From: Oryzias latipes
Lineage: Eukaryota > Chordata > Actinopteri > Beloniformes > Adrianichthyidae
Length of the DNA: 64,000 bases
NCBI RefSeq assembly: GCF_002234675.1
Contig: NC_019867.2
Span: 28,137,166 to 28,201,165, forward strand
Direction of reading: 5' to 3'
Shown: positions 44,801 through 56,800 of the stretch, in pieces
Numbering within the stretch: the first letter of the stretch is position 1
Layout: each line of letters starts with the position of its first letter
Notes under the pieces: model-generated
Told to the model about the DNA's origin: nothing
Database searches by the model: none
Seen by the model: the letters and a program-made list of their open reading frames with translations, nothing else
Position numbers and translations under genes: made by a program

Positions 44801-47800
44801 TTAATTTCAATCATGTTTGAAAATCTTTGGTGTTGGACCGGACGGAAAAGGAAAGAGGGGAAGAAGAGAGAGGGACGTTAGAGAGAGGGGGGGTAGGGGG
44901 GTGATAATAGGAGGGGAAGGGGGGTAAGACCATGAAGCAGCATAGAGCAGACAGGTTTACTGGTTGTTTATCGTTACGGTACGGTTCAAATGTAGTACAA
45001 AAAGGGCGGAGCCTGTTCACACACACTCAAATATTATCAACACACCTGCTAGCCGCAAAAATGTCCACATGTCAACATGCACACAAAACAGATAGTGTTC
45101 ACGAACGCATACCTATGCCTTTAAACCAACTAGTGTGAAATCTTTCATTCATTCAATCATGCAAACTATTAGTGCAAAGGTGAGCTAACACCTGTGCTCA
45201 GGTGAGTGTTTATGTTCTTCTAAAATGGATGGTGGAATGTGAAAAGAAGGAGGAGGAGCGCCCAGCCACCCCCACACCCATACCCCCGCCGCAGCAGCAG
45301 CGGCAGCCGGAATTCCCCCAACGCCACACGGGAACAGGCAGGGAACAACCGCCCCCCGGGCGACCAAGACCGCCACCCATGCCAGGGCCAGCAGGACCGC
45401 CGCGAGGCCCCCAGAGCCAGAGAGCAGGGAGGCGCAGAGGGAAAGAGAGCGCCGCCCCAGCCCAGCCAGGAAAGCAGCCCCCCGCCGCGCCGGAAGAGCC
45501 CAACGCAGGGCCCCACCGGAGAGGGACGCCCACAGCCCCAGACGAGCACCCCACCACCACCCAGGAGTTCCGGGCATCCCCCCGCCCCGACCCCAGGTAC
45601 GAGCCAGGACCCCCCAAGGGAGACCCGCTCCGCACTCCAGGCAGCCACCCACCCGGCCCACGGTTGGTCCAGGTAGGAGCAAGGCAGGGGCCCGCCGCCC
45701 CCGCCCAGGAGGGGGGAACCCCGGGGAAAAAAGGGTGGCCCACAAGGGATGTTATAAATATGGCCCGACCAGGCTCGGCCATGTTGGAAGTTTGGCGGGG
45801 CCCAGCGCCCAGGGGCAAGGACCAGGACCCACCCCCCAGGGACACGAACACCCCCGGCTCAGGTGTAATATGAACCCCCCCACCGTGCGGAGAGAGCACC
45901 GCCGGGCCCAAGGAGCCGGCACCCAAGGGACACGGCCGCCATCGCCAAGGGGCCCGCACCCCCCACCAGGGAAGGGGTAGGGGACAGATGGACCCAGGTC
46001 CCACCTTCCTTGTAAAATGTGTGTGCGTGTATGGGTGTTTGAGAGGGTGTTTGTGTGCATGTGTGTGTGTTTATGTTTGAATGTATATATTGAAGGGGGA
46101 GGGGTGTGTGTACTAAGGGGGGTGCAGTTAAAATTGGCGAGTAGGGAACTAAGGGGACATCTCCTGATTACTCACAGTGATGTCCCCTCACCGTCCACAC
46201 CAAGGGGCCCTAAATGTCTAAGGTGCGGTTAAAATTGGCGGGTAGGGTGCCAGGAGGACATCTGCTGCTTGCTTGCAGTGATGTCCAAGCACCCCCCCTA
46301 CCAAGGACCCTACATGTCTAAGGTGCAAATAAAACCGAAAGAGGGGGGGCCCACTCCATACGGCAACCATAGGAGGGGGGCCACTCCCAAGTAGCCCCCC
46401 CCCAAGGCGCATCGCAGGCTAGACCCCCCACCCCCTCACCCTAATATGAGGTTATATAAGGAAGGGGGTAAGTTGGGGACAGCTGGTAGACTGTCCCCCG
46501 GTGGTCAAACAGCCGTCCCCCCATACGATTATAATCTAATAAAATGAGGGTTACTTGGTTTGCATTGTCCTAATTGTAATTAGACTCATCGATTTATCAC
46601 TGAGGTGATTTTATCCTGCAAAGAAAGGAGGGAAATAAAGTGTTGTACATAGCTGACATCCCACTTAATCACGGTGTCTTGATCTACCATTCCTTGTGAG
46701 TGCTCCTTAATTTGCTTGAACTGTCTGTGACTGTGACAAAGGGACAGCTCAGAACAGAACTTGACTAAAGCCAAGAAACCCATCACAGAAAAAAGCAAAC
46801 TAAGGTGCACAGCCCTCACTTATCTATACAGAATGAACACATTTCAAATACTGAACTACACGGAATTTTGGTAAAAAGTCTGATCTTGTAAAAGCTCTGA
46901 TTATTATTAAAGATAAAAACTCAAAGCACATGTAATCTTGTGTGGCACAACAATATTTAGCTGTTGTTCAGAGGAGTGGGGCTAAAGATGATATATTTAT
47001 ACTTTATTTGCTCTTTCTATAGGATCATAGACAATACTGTTCATACTGGGCTAACAGCATAAGTAAGTATAAACCTACAAAAGCAGACTTTTGCTGCAGC
47101 AGAATGATCTTTGTTTGACAGGATGCCTCATTTCAATGGGTACTCGTATATGCTATATCAAAGATAAAACCCAATATCAAAAATAGAAAAAAACAAAATA
47201 TCTTTCTACTTTTTTTTTATTCACGCAAAAAATAGCTAATTTATATATTTCATATTAGTAATGACGGAAATACAAAGCAGTGTTTTAGGTGTTGTGGCTC
47301 CTACTGGGTTTTGGTTGCAGAGAAACAAGACAGAATTGTTTTTTTTATTGTTGAAGGTTGCAGATACTGGATCTGGTGGATAAAATATGATAGTTTTCTT
47401 CGTCTTCCTACTTTTAATTTTCTGGTCAGCTCTTGTTTGCTGCCCCCAAGTAAGCTGTTGTTAGGACTCCCGCATTTTTCAAATGGTCCTAGAGGTGAAG
47501 TCTTTCAATTAGATTCTAGAGCAGGCATGTCCAAAGTTCAAATGTGGACCGCATTCAGGAGTCCGCCGAGCCACAGGCTCCTTTCCTAAAATTAATAATA
47601 TGCGGCCTTCAGCATCAGTGTATACAATTTCTTTATTGTGTTTGGCTAAATTACGTCTTAAGTCATGGTAAACCGGTGGCAACAATGTTGTGCGATCCTT
47701 CTGTGACGCTTTCTAGTTCATCTCTATAATGTCAACTCAAAATAAAAAAGAAACATTGACAGTGAGGGCCATCACGTTCTGGATAAGTGGAAATCTTTTT

Positions 47801-50800
47801 CAGATATATAAGTCAAAGGACTGCCTAATATGTCAAGAGACTGTGGCTGTTTTCAATTTCAGTTCAATTTGAGAGACTACCAGCCAAGACGTGCTTTCTA
47901 CGACAAGCTAACTGGGAATGAACGGTGCGAAAAATTGACAGTAATTTTGGTAAAGATGTATTTAGATGTATTTGTTTTCAATGTGAAGACATGATAGTGG
48001 CCCGTGTCATTGCAATAAAATGTTTAACAAATAGTTGATTGTAGTTTAATGTTATTAAAATAGTTCGAAGAATGTAAGACCAAATACTTGGTCCTCATAC
48101 ATTTTCCTCCCTCCACACTCTTTACCTCTCACCTGGCCCTGTTTGCTAAAGGTTTGGATTCCCCTGTCTTAGAGCAAACGCAACCTTTCAAATATGGTAC
48201 ACATCATGGTCCGGTGGCTTCCAGCCCTAATAAACCCTTTAGCTAAACCTATTTTTGTTATGTCGTCATCTCCACAAATGTTGCAGAACAATATTCGTCC
48301 TAAAACACCACCAAACATTCAGAGAAGTGCAGTAATTATGTGATATTTGGTTGGGACAACCTCTAACTCTCTTTGTTTAAATTCAATGTGAGTATTTGTG
48401 AAGGTCTTTCAAAATAAAACTAACGTTTTTTCCGAATAAAGTTTATAACATATTATTGACAAAGGAGTGTATGTATTTAAAACTTTGCATATTTGCTAAA
48501 ATAAGGGACAGAGCATTCATTTAGGGCAGAGGTCTGCAACCTATAACATTAAAAGAGCCATTTAGGTCAGTTTTTTACGGACTGAAACCCAGCTAGAGCC
48601 AAAAACTCCCACGTTATTATTTAGAAAAATACACTCAACTTGTGCTATTTACAATAGTATATCAATGTTATATTTTTCCTAACTATAAATATTTTATTTG
48701 ACTCTTAACGGCAAGTTCCTTTCAAAATAAAATACACCCTGTGTCAAAAATCTGCTGCAGCAGATTTACTTGAATTAAGAATGCAGGAAAGTCAAAGATA
48801 GCATTTTCTATCATTATAACTTTGTTGGATCTTCATCCTTATTCTCCTTTTATTATTAAATATAAGCAGGTCAAAATTAAGTTAAAATTCCACTTTTAGA
48901 AACAAATCTAAATAAATATAAATCCCATTCTACACTTCAAGTACAGCAACTATACTGTTGTGCTGCAGAACATCCTGTGTGTTTTAAGCATATTCTAATA
49001 ATATTCCACCACAAAAACTACAAAAAAATAATGTATTTAATATTTGTCTTCAAAGCCAAAGAGCCACAGTGGAGGAATAAAAGAGCCATGTGTGGCTCCC
49101 GAGCCTCAGGTTGCAGACCCCTGATTTAGGGGATGTGTCAAAAGTATTACAACAGCAGGCTCGCTGGTCATCCATTAGTCACATTTATTGTAGTTCTGTA
49201 GGAAGGTAGCAACCAAAATGATGAGACACAGCAAGGATTATAATTATTTTAATTTATTTATTAATTTACATTACTTCTTATAATGTTTTCTCGACAATCT
49301 ATACGTCATAAACACTCATCAGCATACCTTCTTAGCCATCGTTTCCTCAGTAACTGGCTTGCAGCATGCCTCCAAAGTAGCAAGTGAAAAGTGTGACGTG
49401 GATACAGACGTTCCAAATTGGTTAGCGAAATATAAAGTTGGAAAAAGGGAACTATCTCAACAAGAATTGCTAAGTGGAGGACTTCAATTATTCTTTCTCT
49501 TGTTGCTTTCCCCCGCCCTCGCAATTCCTGGCTAATGAGAGAAAAGATCTTAATTCACGTAGTTTAGTTTGCAATCTTTGATCCAAAACAGAACAGTCCT
49601 GTTCAAAGGAAGTCTGAATACAGACTGAGCGTAAGGTTCAGGACTTGATCCGGACCAAATTCAGCAGACTCCATCTTGACCAACTGACTTTTTCAGTCTG
49701 AATAAACCTTCAGTCAAAGATGATTACAGGAAACATTTCCAATACTCTGTTTGAGGAGTTACCTACTGCAGCCAACAACACAATAATTCAGTCATGGTTT
49801 TTTGTTTTTTACAGGAGAATCCATACATGTGCAGCGATGAGTGTGATGCATCCAGCCCTGACCTATCTCACCCTCCTCAGCTAATGGGAGACAAAGAAAG
49901 GGGCGGTCTTATTACCTACTGGCAGACGGTCACTTGGTCTCGGTATCCTGAACCACTACAGGCCAATGTCACTCTGTCCTGGAACAAAAGTCTGGAGGTG
50001 GTCGATGACATTGTTATCACCTTTGAGTATGGCCGACCAACAAGTATGGTTTTGGAGAAGTCACTGGACAAAGGTAAAGATGGCAAAGACTAGTTGAAAG
50101 GGGCAGATCGAACAGTCTGCCATAAGTGATTAAATTGCCAGCACTTGTACTTGAAGATAAATTTTGTGTGGTTGAAAAAAGCATTGGCAGAGTGGCTGAG
50201 GTACACTATAGAGGTACTCTGTAGAGGTACACTACATTTGATCTAGAATACAATCACCCATCCATACATCAGTCCATCTTCCATTGCTAATTTGGAGTCA
50301 AGTCAGTGGACAACAGCCTAAGCAGAGATGCTCAGACATCCTTCTCCATTTGTGCCCTGGGTTTTCCTTGGGGGCCTCATCCCAGTGGGACATGCCCAAA
50401 ATACCTGCTCTGGGACTTTTCCAAAAGACAAAGCTCTCAGTTTACTTTTCATGTTGTCAAGTAAGAAGTTTTGAGGAGGAAGGTTTTGGGTTTTTTAGGA
50501 GTTGGGCTGGACGTGGCAGTTCCAGTAAAATTAACTAATTTTTTACGCATACTAAGATATTTTAGACTTTAATCTTTGGGTAAATAGTCTGGTGATGGCA
50601 TCTTTTTGTTCCAACATGACTCCTGAACAGTGCTCAAAGCAACGTTCATAAAGATATGAATGAATGAGTTTTGTCTGGAGTAATTTGGCTGACCTACACA
50701 TTAATCCCACCCAAGACAGACATTCGTGTCCTTTTGCCAAGAGGAAACACAACATTGTAAAAAATGTAAATTGTAAATTAAAAATTGTAACTAACGGGTA

Positions 50801-53800
50801 GGTTGCTTTAGATTATTAAAAAAAAAAACTTTGATAAACTACTACTAATTGAACACCAGATAAAATGAGGAGCACTTTCACCTACTTACTTTACTTTGTC
50901 AATGGAATTTATGAACATAAAATATTAAAGGCAACAGCATCTCCACAAAAGTGTCACTTGAGCTCTGTGTGTGTTTCTGGAACAGCTTTGGAGTCAATGA
51001 GTTGTAAAACAATGGTATCACTTTGCTTTTATGTTGCAGGTGTGACTTGGCAACCATATCAATACTATGCTGACGACTGTTTAGAGACCTTTGGCATGTC
51101 GCCAAAACGAGTGTCTGAATTAGCGCCAAGTAACTTAACACGTGTAATCTGCACAGAGCAGTACTCCCGATGGGTCGGAGCCAAAGTGAGTATCTGGTCC
51201 CCGCAAGGGTTTTTCTGGAAACCTGTAACATTCTTATGCTTTCCTAAATGTTTTTTTTTTAGATTTTTTATACTGCCTCTAATTCAACTTTTGTTGCCTT
51301 TTAGGAGGAAAAGAATGTAGTGTTTGAAGTGCGCGCTCGTTTTGGTGTGTTTGCTGGTGCAAAGCTCATTAACATGGATGCTCTGTACACCCGCATGGAG
51401 ACCATGATGGGGCTTCGGGACTTCTTCACTTTCACTAACCTTCGTCTGCGACTTCTCCGCCCAGCATTGGGAGGAACCTATGTTCAGAGAGATAACTTGC
51501 TTAAGTACTTCTATGCTATTTCTAACATCGACATACCAGCCAGGTAACGACTACATCCAACTACACTAACTGACACATTTACACATACACAAAAAGACAA
51601 ACCTGAAAATGATTTGCTTTTCTTATCAAAATTTCTGGTGGATATTTAACTATGACATTCTGCATTCTGCATTACCCAAATAACTAAAACCATCAAGCAC
51701 TATAAAAGTCTCCTGGTGTCTTTCTACTCTCTTAACTCTTAGCCAATTCATAGTTTGTGTTACAAATAAGGACATATTCCACAGGGGGAAAAATACAATC
51801 ACTTTAAACTCTAGCAATCTTTAAACCACACAAAACTAAACAAAAACCTAACAACACTTTGGTCAAATTCTGTCTTAAAACCTTTATTAACAAAACTGAA
51901 GTTCAGCAAAATGTTTGAAACTTTCAGTTAGATTACTTCTACTGTAAGTAGCTGGGTTGGCTTCAAAACCCGGTGACCACATAAGGCATATAGTGGATTC
52001 TGAAAATGAATGATTGAGGTTTGGGACAACACTGATTTTTAGAACAGGTTGTGTACAAGCGATCAGTTGTACTACAGGTGGGCATGTCATTAAAGATCAG
52101 TCAAATTGCTCATTATGTGCGTTTGTGCGTTTCTTTCCTCAGGTGTAAGTGTAATTTACATGCATCTCAGTGTGTGCTTCGTGATGCAACACTGCAGTGT
52201 GAATGTGACCACAATACAACAGGCCAGGACTGTGAACGCTGCAGAGGAGGTTTCACATCCAACAGCTGGAGACCAGGATCATACCTGCCCCTGCCCTGGG
52301 GCTCTGCCAATATCTGTACGCATCGACATACATTCACAAGGCACACACAAATAAAAACTCACGTTTGTAACCATGCATGTTTTTCCAGGTAATCAAGCTG
52401 AAACTGGAGTCAGTAAGTCATGTTAAGCTATTTATTTGTCTGTTTAGTATCCATCTACCTGTGTGAACCCTCCACCCCCACCCCCACCCCCCCAGTGTTG
52501 CATAATGGGACAAATTTTAATTGCCTTAGATTCTTTACCCACACTTATTTACTTTTGGTTCCTTTAGGTGTTATTCTCTGTGCGTCATAGCTTTTCTTCT
52601 GTCAAGTTAAATTAGTTTGGCTCTTCACAATTGATTTGGTGAACATTTCCAAACAGTGAGTGGTATTAGCATCACAACTTTTCAGATAGTTTCCAGAATA
52701 TGTCATTTGATCGGTTGCCTGGCATCAAAACGTGCTTACTGTGCTGTGGGAGAGTGGTGTGGACATCACTCTCACCATTCCATCACATGGTGTGCTGCTG
52801 AGTCTGACATTATTTGCTTGTTATGCATCTAAAGCAAGCTTTTACAAAAATCCTTCCTCTAAACAATTTATCCTAAACTGAATCTCAAAATCCCAAACCA
52901 TGTTCTTAAAAACCTTTAAACATTTAAGATACTTATAGAATAAATGTTTTGGGGGCTTTAGAATATACATTTCAGCTAAACAAAGAAAATATGAGGCTAC
53001 AGAGAACTCTAGCTAGATGCAACCATAGCAAAAACTCATTGAAATAAAAGAGTAGAAATCCAATATTTTTGGCTGATAAGTACTTGTGTTGTGCAAGTGT
53101 GACAACAGCTGAATACCCACAACTTGCTGGACACAGATCCCGTCAAAGTGTTGGGATTTGTCTACAAGTGTGTGGCTTCAGCTGGAAGTAGACCTATGTT
53201 GGATTCCACCGAAGGCCTCTGTAGAGCACAGACTGGGGGTTTTACTCAATTTTGATTGGATAATTTGGCTCCTAAATATTATTTAAAAGTGATGGGTTAC
53301 TCATATCACTCATCACAAAAGTTTAGAACACAAATCCTGCTATTTCATTTCTAGCCTGCCTCTTTCTTGTCTGCCATTGAATAACCGGCCACTAAGAATT
53401 TATTGCACAATATCACAACAAAACAGTTGTTGATACTGTATGTTTTGAAAAACCTAAGCTGCTGTCATTGTTTGAGTTCATAATTGTAATACTAGCAAAC
53501 TAGGATAATCACAACATGAATTCATAAGTAGTTATTTGTTAACTTTAAATTAAAACAAAAGAAAAAGGGTGTGAAAACCAGACCTTTTCATTTAACAGGG
53601 CATGACAAAGGAAAGCTACAGCCAGGTGGTGCTGACCAATTTCATAAACTAATCAGCATTTGGTGTGTAGATGTCTGTAAACAAAAAACACGGTCAGTGA
53701 GCAGAAAATATGTGTGTGTGTACGCTACCACAGTGCCAGGATGGAAGAACAGCAGTATTGACTTTTAGTAAAGCACCTCTCACTGCACCAGAGTCTGGGA

Positions 53801-56800
53801 AGTGCAACACATACAGTACATCAACAAACAGTTTCCATAAGTCTACCATGAGAAATGAGATAGTGACAAAGCACGGGCAAACTGTTACAAAACTACTTCT
53901 GAATGAACCAAGAGTTCAACAACAGTTTCAATGAATGAGATATAGCACAACGTGAATGGTTTTAAAAACTAAAAACAGCCTAATAATGCAGCTGTCAAGC
54001 TCATGTGTGGACAATGACTATCTTAAACCATGTTCACACCAAATTTGATTCACGCAACAGGGATGCTAAGTTTCTATTTTCAGTCAATGTACAGATGCGA
54101 TCAGAGGTGTAGCCCTTTATGGGTGTCGCCATGCAATGTTTCCATATTTCAAATATTTGAACTTTGGCAAAGATTTTGTGCTGCATAAACCAACTAGGGA
54201 TTCAGCTTTGACGTGTTGATAATGTACCAGTGGATAGAGTCCTAAACCAACATGGAGGAGAATCTGATTGTTCTCCTCTTGAACTTTATGATATTTTATT
54301 TATTTGTATCGCGACAATTATAAAAAGGCCTTCTAATTTTATTTCTATTTTTATATTTTCACCCTCTGACTAATGTGGAACAGCAAGACGTCAAGCTTGG
54401 TCATAAGGAGAAGGAAGTATTGGTGAAAGCAGCCATCATTTAGATGCAGCTCCTGCAGTGGATGGTGAACCTCACTGTACTGGGACAGTCTCTAAATGAT
54501 CTCATGAACCTAGACATTGGAGACATTTTTATCAATGTTTTTGTATAGATCTTGAAAAAAATAACTGATCTCTCAACATTATCTGTGATTTTCATGCATT
54601 GTCTGTATATAAGATGCAGATATACAGTCAAGTTTACGAACAACAGAGGCGGCAGTTGCAAATTTGTCATGTGAATCATCTTTGGTGTGAATGCAAAATT
54701 TGTCTTTATTTGTCATTATAGGACTAATACATTTTGCTGTCATTGAGTCAAGTATAACTCCTCTGCATATAAAGTGCGGCAAAAAAGAGTATTTGCATGT
54801 CACTGATCCTACAAGATGTCCCACTTGAAAAAATGATCTGTAAAGTTTGTCATATGCACACTTCCACTGTGAGAGAAAGAATTTAAAAAATGAAACCTGG
54901 AATCCCATTGTAAACAATCTATTCAAATAATTTCTCTAGAAAACAGATTATTTTACCAGTTGAGGTTAAAGAGTACACTAAATTCAATGGAGTCAGGGAA
55001 TTACAACTTAACATGACTGATAACAGCTGCCCACTGTAGCGTTCTCTTTTTGTATTATTTTATTTTTTTTTGTAGAAGAGGTACTTCTCTACAATAATTA
55101 AATAAGATGTATGATGCAGTAAAGTGTCTTGCAATATATAAAAAAATCCATATAAAAATGTTGCCAGCCAAACAGATGGTATGTAAGACGATGATAAAAT
55201 ATATTAAGCTGAAAAGCCCCCATTTTTGTGCTCTACACAGCTCTGTCAGTATATGAAGAGAAGATTAACTAAAGAGACCTAACTCTTCTTCTCTGACAGC
55301 GGCTGATGACTCTAACTCAGCAGCATCTGATGGACCTTCTGCCTCATCAGATGGAATGACTGACTCTACTCCCACCACCACTGACTTTATTAGGTCACCT
55401 TCATCTGTAACTGATGGCAATACCCCAATGACTGACGCAGACACTGCTGCTGGGCCCATCACTGCAGTAACTGACAGTACAACTACTTCCCCCTCACGAA
55501 CTACAGATAGTGTTTCAGCTATTTCTATGTATGCAATGACTACTGATACAAACCAAGCAGGCTCTTCTACAGAATTAGCCAGTACTTTTACCATGACTGA
55601 CCTGTGGAGTACTGATGCTGCAGAAACAAAAAGTCCCCTTGATGACATTGACATGTCTAACACTGAGGATAGTAGGGATACCGGTACATCCACACCTGTT
55701 TATAGTTCCACTAAATATTTAAGTAGTACTACTGCTGAAGATCAAATTTCTGACAATGGCTTATCCCCAGACTCTTTTACAAGTTCTGATAGTGGCAATG
55801 CAGCCTCTACTAGTATCAGCAGTACTTTAAGTGTTGAAAATTCCACTCCATTTCCCGATCCAAGCAATGAAAACAGACCTTCATTGAACCCAGTTACATC
55901 AAGTAGTCCAACTCTGGGTACTGGGAACACCCTTGATCCCAGTCTTACCACTAGTATCTCCACCTTAGTAATAAAAATCCCCCAAATCCCAGGAAGTAGC
56001 ATAGATGAGGGGGCACCCATGTCTGATCCAGTGACACTGGCCAATTCTGACCTTGCCTTCTCTGGGACTGAAAAAGCCATTCTGGTGATAACTGTCACTC
56101 CACCTTCTGTTGATTTAGTATCAACAGCTACTATTCCAGATCAATTAAAAACTCTAGTAGCTACCACAACTGGTATCAAGGTTTCATCTGAAGATATTCC
56201 CCTCACTGGAACTGTTTCAACTAGTCAAGTAGAAGATGCTCCACCTACAGCAGGAGCTGACCCCACTTCTGTTCTTGTTGACTTTGGCATCGATATACCT
56301 CGTACAGATTTACCACTGGGAGAACCATCCCTGGAATTACCTCCTCTGGATGGATCAACTCCTGATGTATCATCTTCAGATGCACCTTCTGATATACCTC
56401 CTCTTAGTACATTACCTCCAGACACAGCATTTCTAGACACATCTCGTCCAGGTGTTGTATTGACAGAACCAGCTCTGGATATGATTTCTCCTGATGTACC
56501 ATCAATTGTTGTACCATTCCCTGATGAACCACCACCAGAGATGCCGTTGCCTGATGTTCCACTGGAAGTACAATCTACTGATACACCAGCTTTTAGTTCA
56601 CCGTCTCCAAAAGAATCTGGGACAAATGTCACTTTGGTAGACAAGCTTCCATCTGAGTCATCTTCTGTTATTCCAAATCCTTCAGTGGACCTTTCTTTAT
56701 TGGAAGTCCCTCAAGAGGGGCTACAGCCAAAGACAGAAGACACTTCAACAAATGCACCTTTTTCCAGTGACCCTGTTTCTGAGGCACCCCCATTGGATGT

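Larger units (their letters stand above)
44615..46537 (-). mobile_element. GC-rich poly(A) retroelement, copy 1, 5'-truncated, with target duplication
   Basis: The unit 44630-46520 begins with a run of T (about 20) on the plus strand, that is, a poly(A) tail on the minus strand. It is flanked by the direct repeat ATACGATTATAATCT (44615-44629 and 46523-46537; up to 17 bases if CC is included). In minus-strand sense it runs from a G-rich 5' part through a very GC-rich middle to an AT-rich 3' part with AATAAAGTTTGG and the terminal motif CTGTTGGACAGGAC. This is the signature of LINE-type reverse transcription. It has no recognisable reverse transcriptase. It lies antisense in ntng2 intron 1. Copy 2 (61195 onward) is the longer relative. 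Confidence 0.85.
46538..49814. other. Second part of ntng2 intron 1
   Basis: Contains two hAT-type elements (47522-48166 and 48527-49123). The rest is AT-rich with no recognised exon. Confidence 0.5.
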
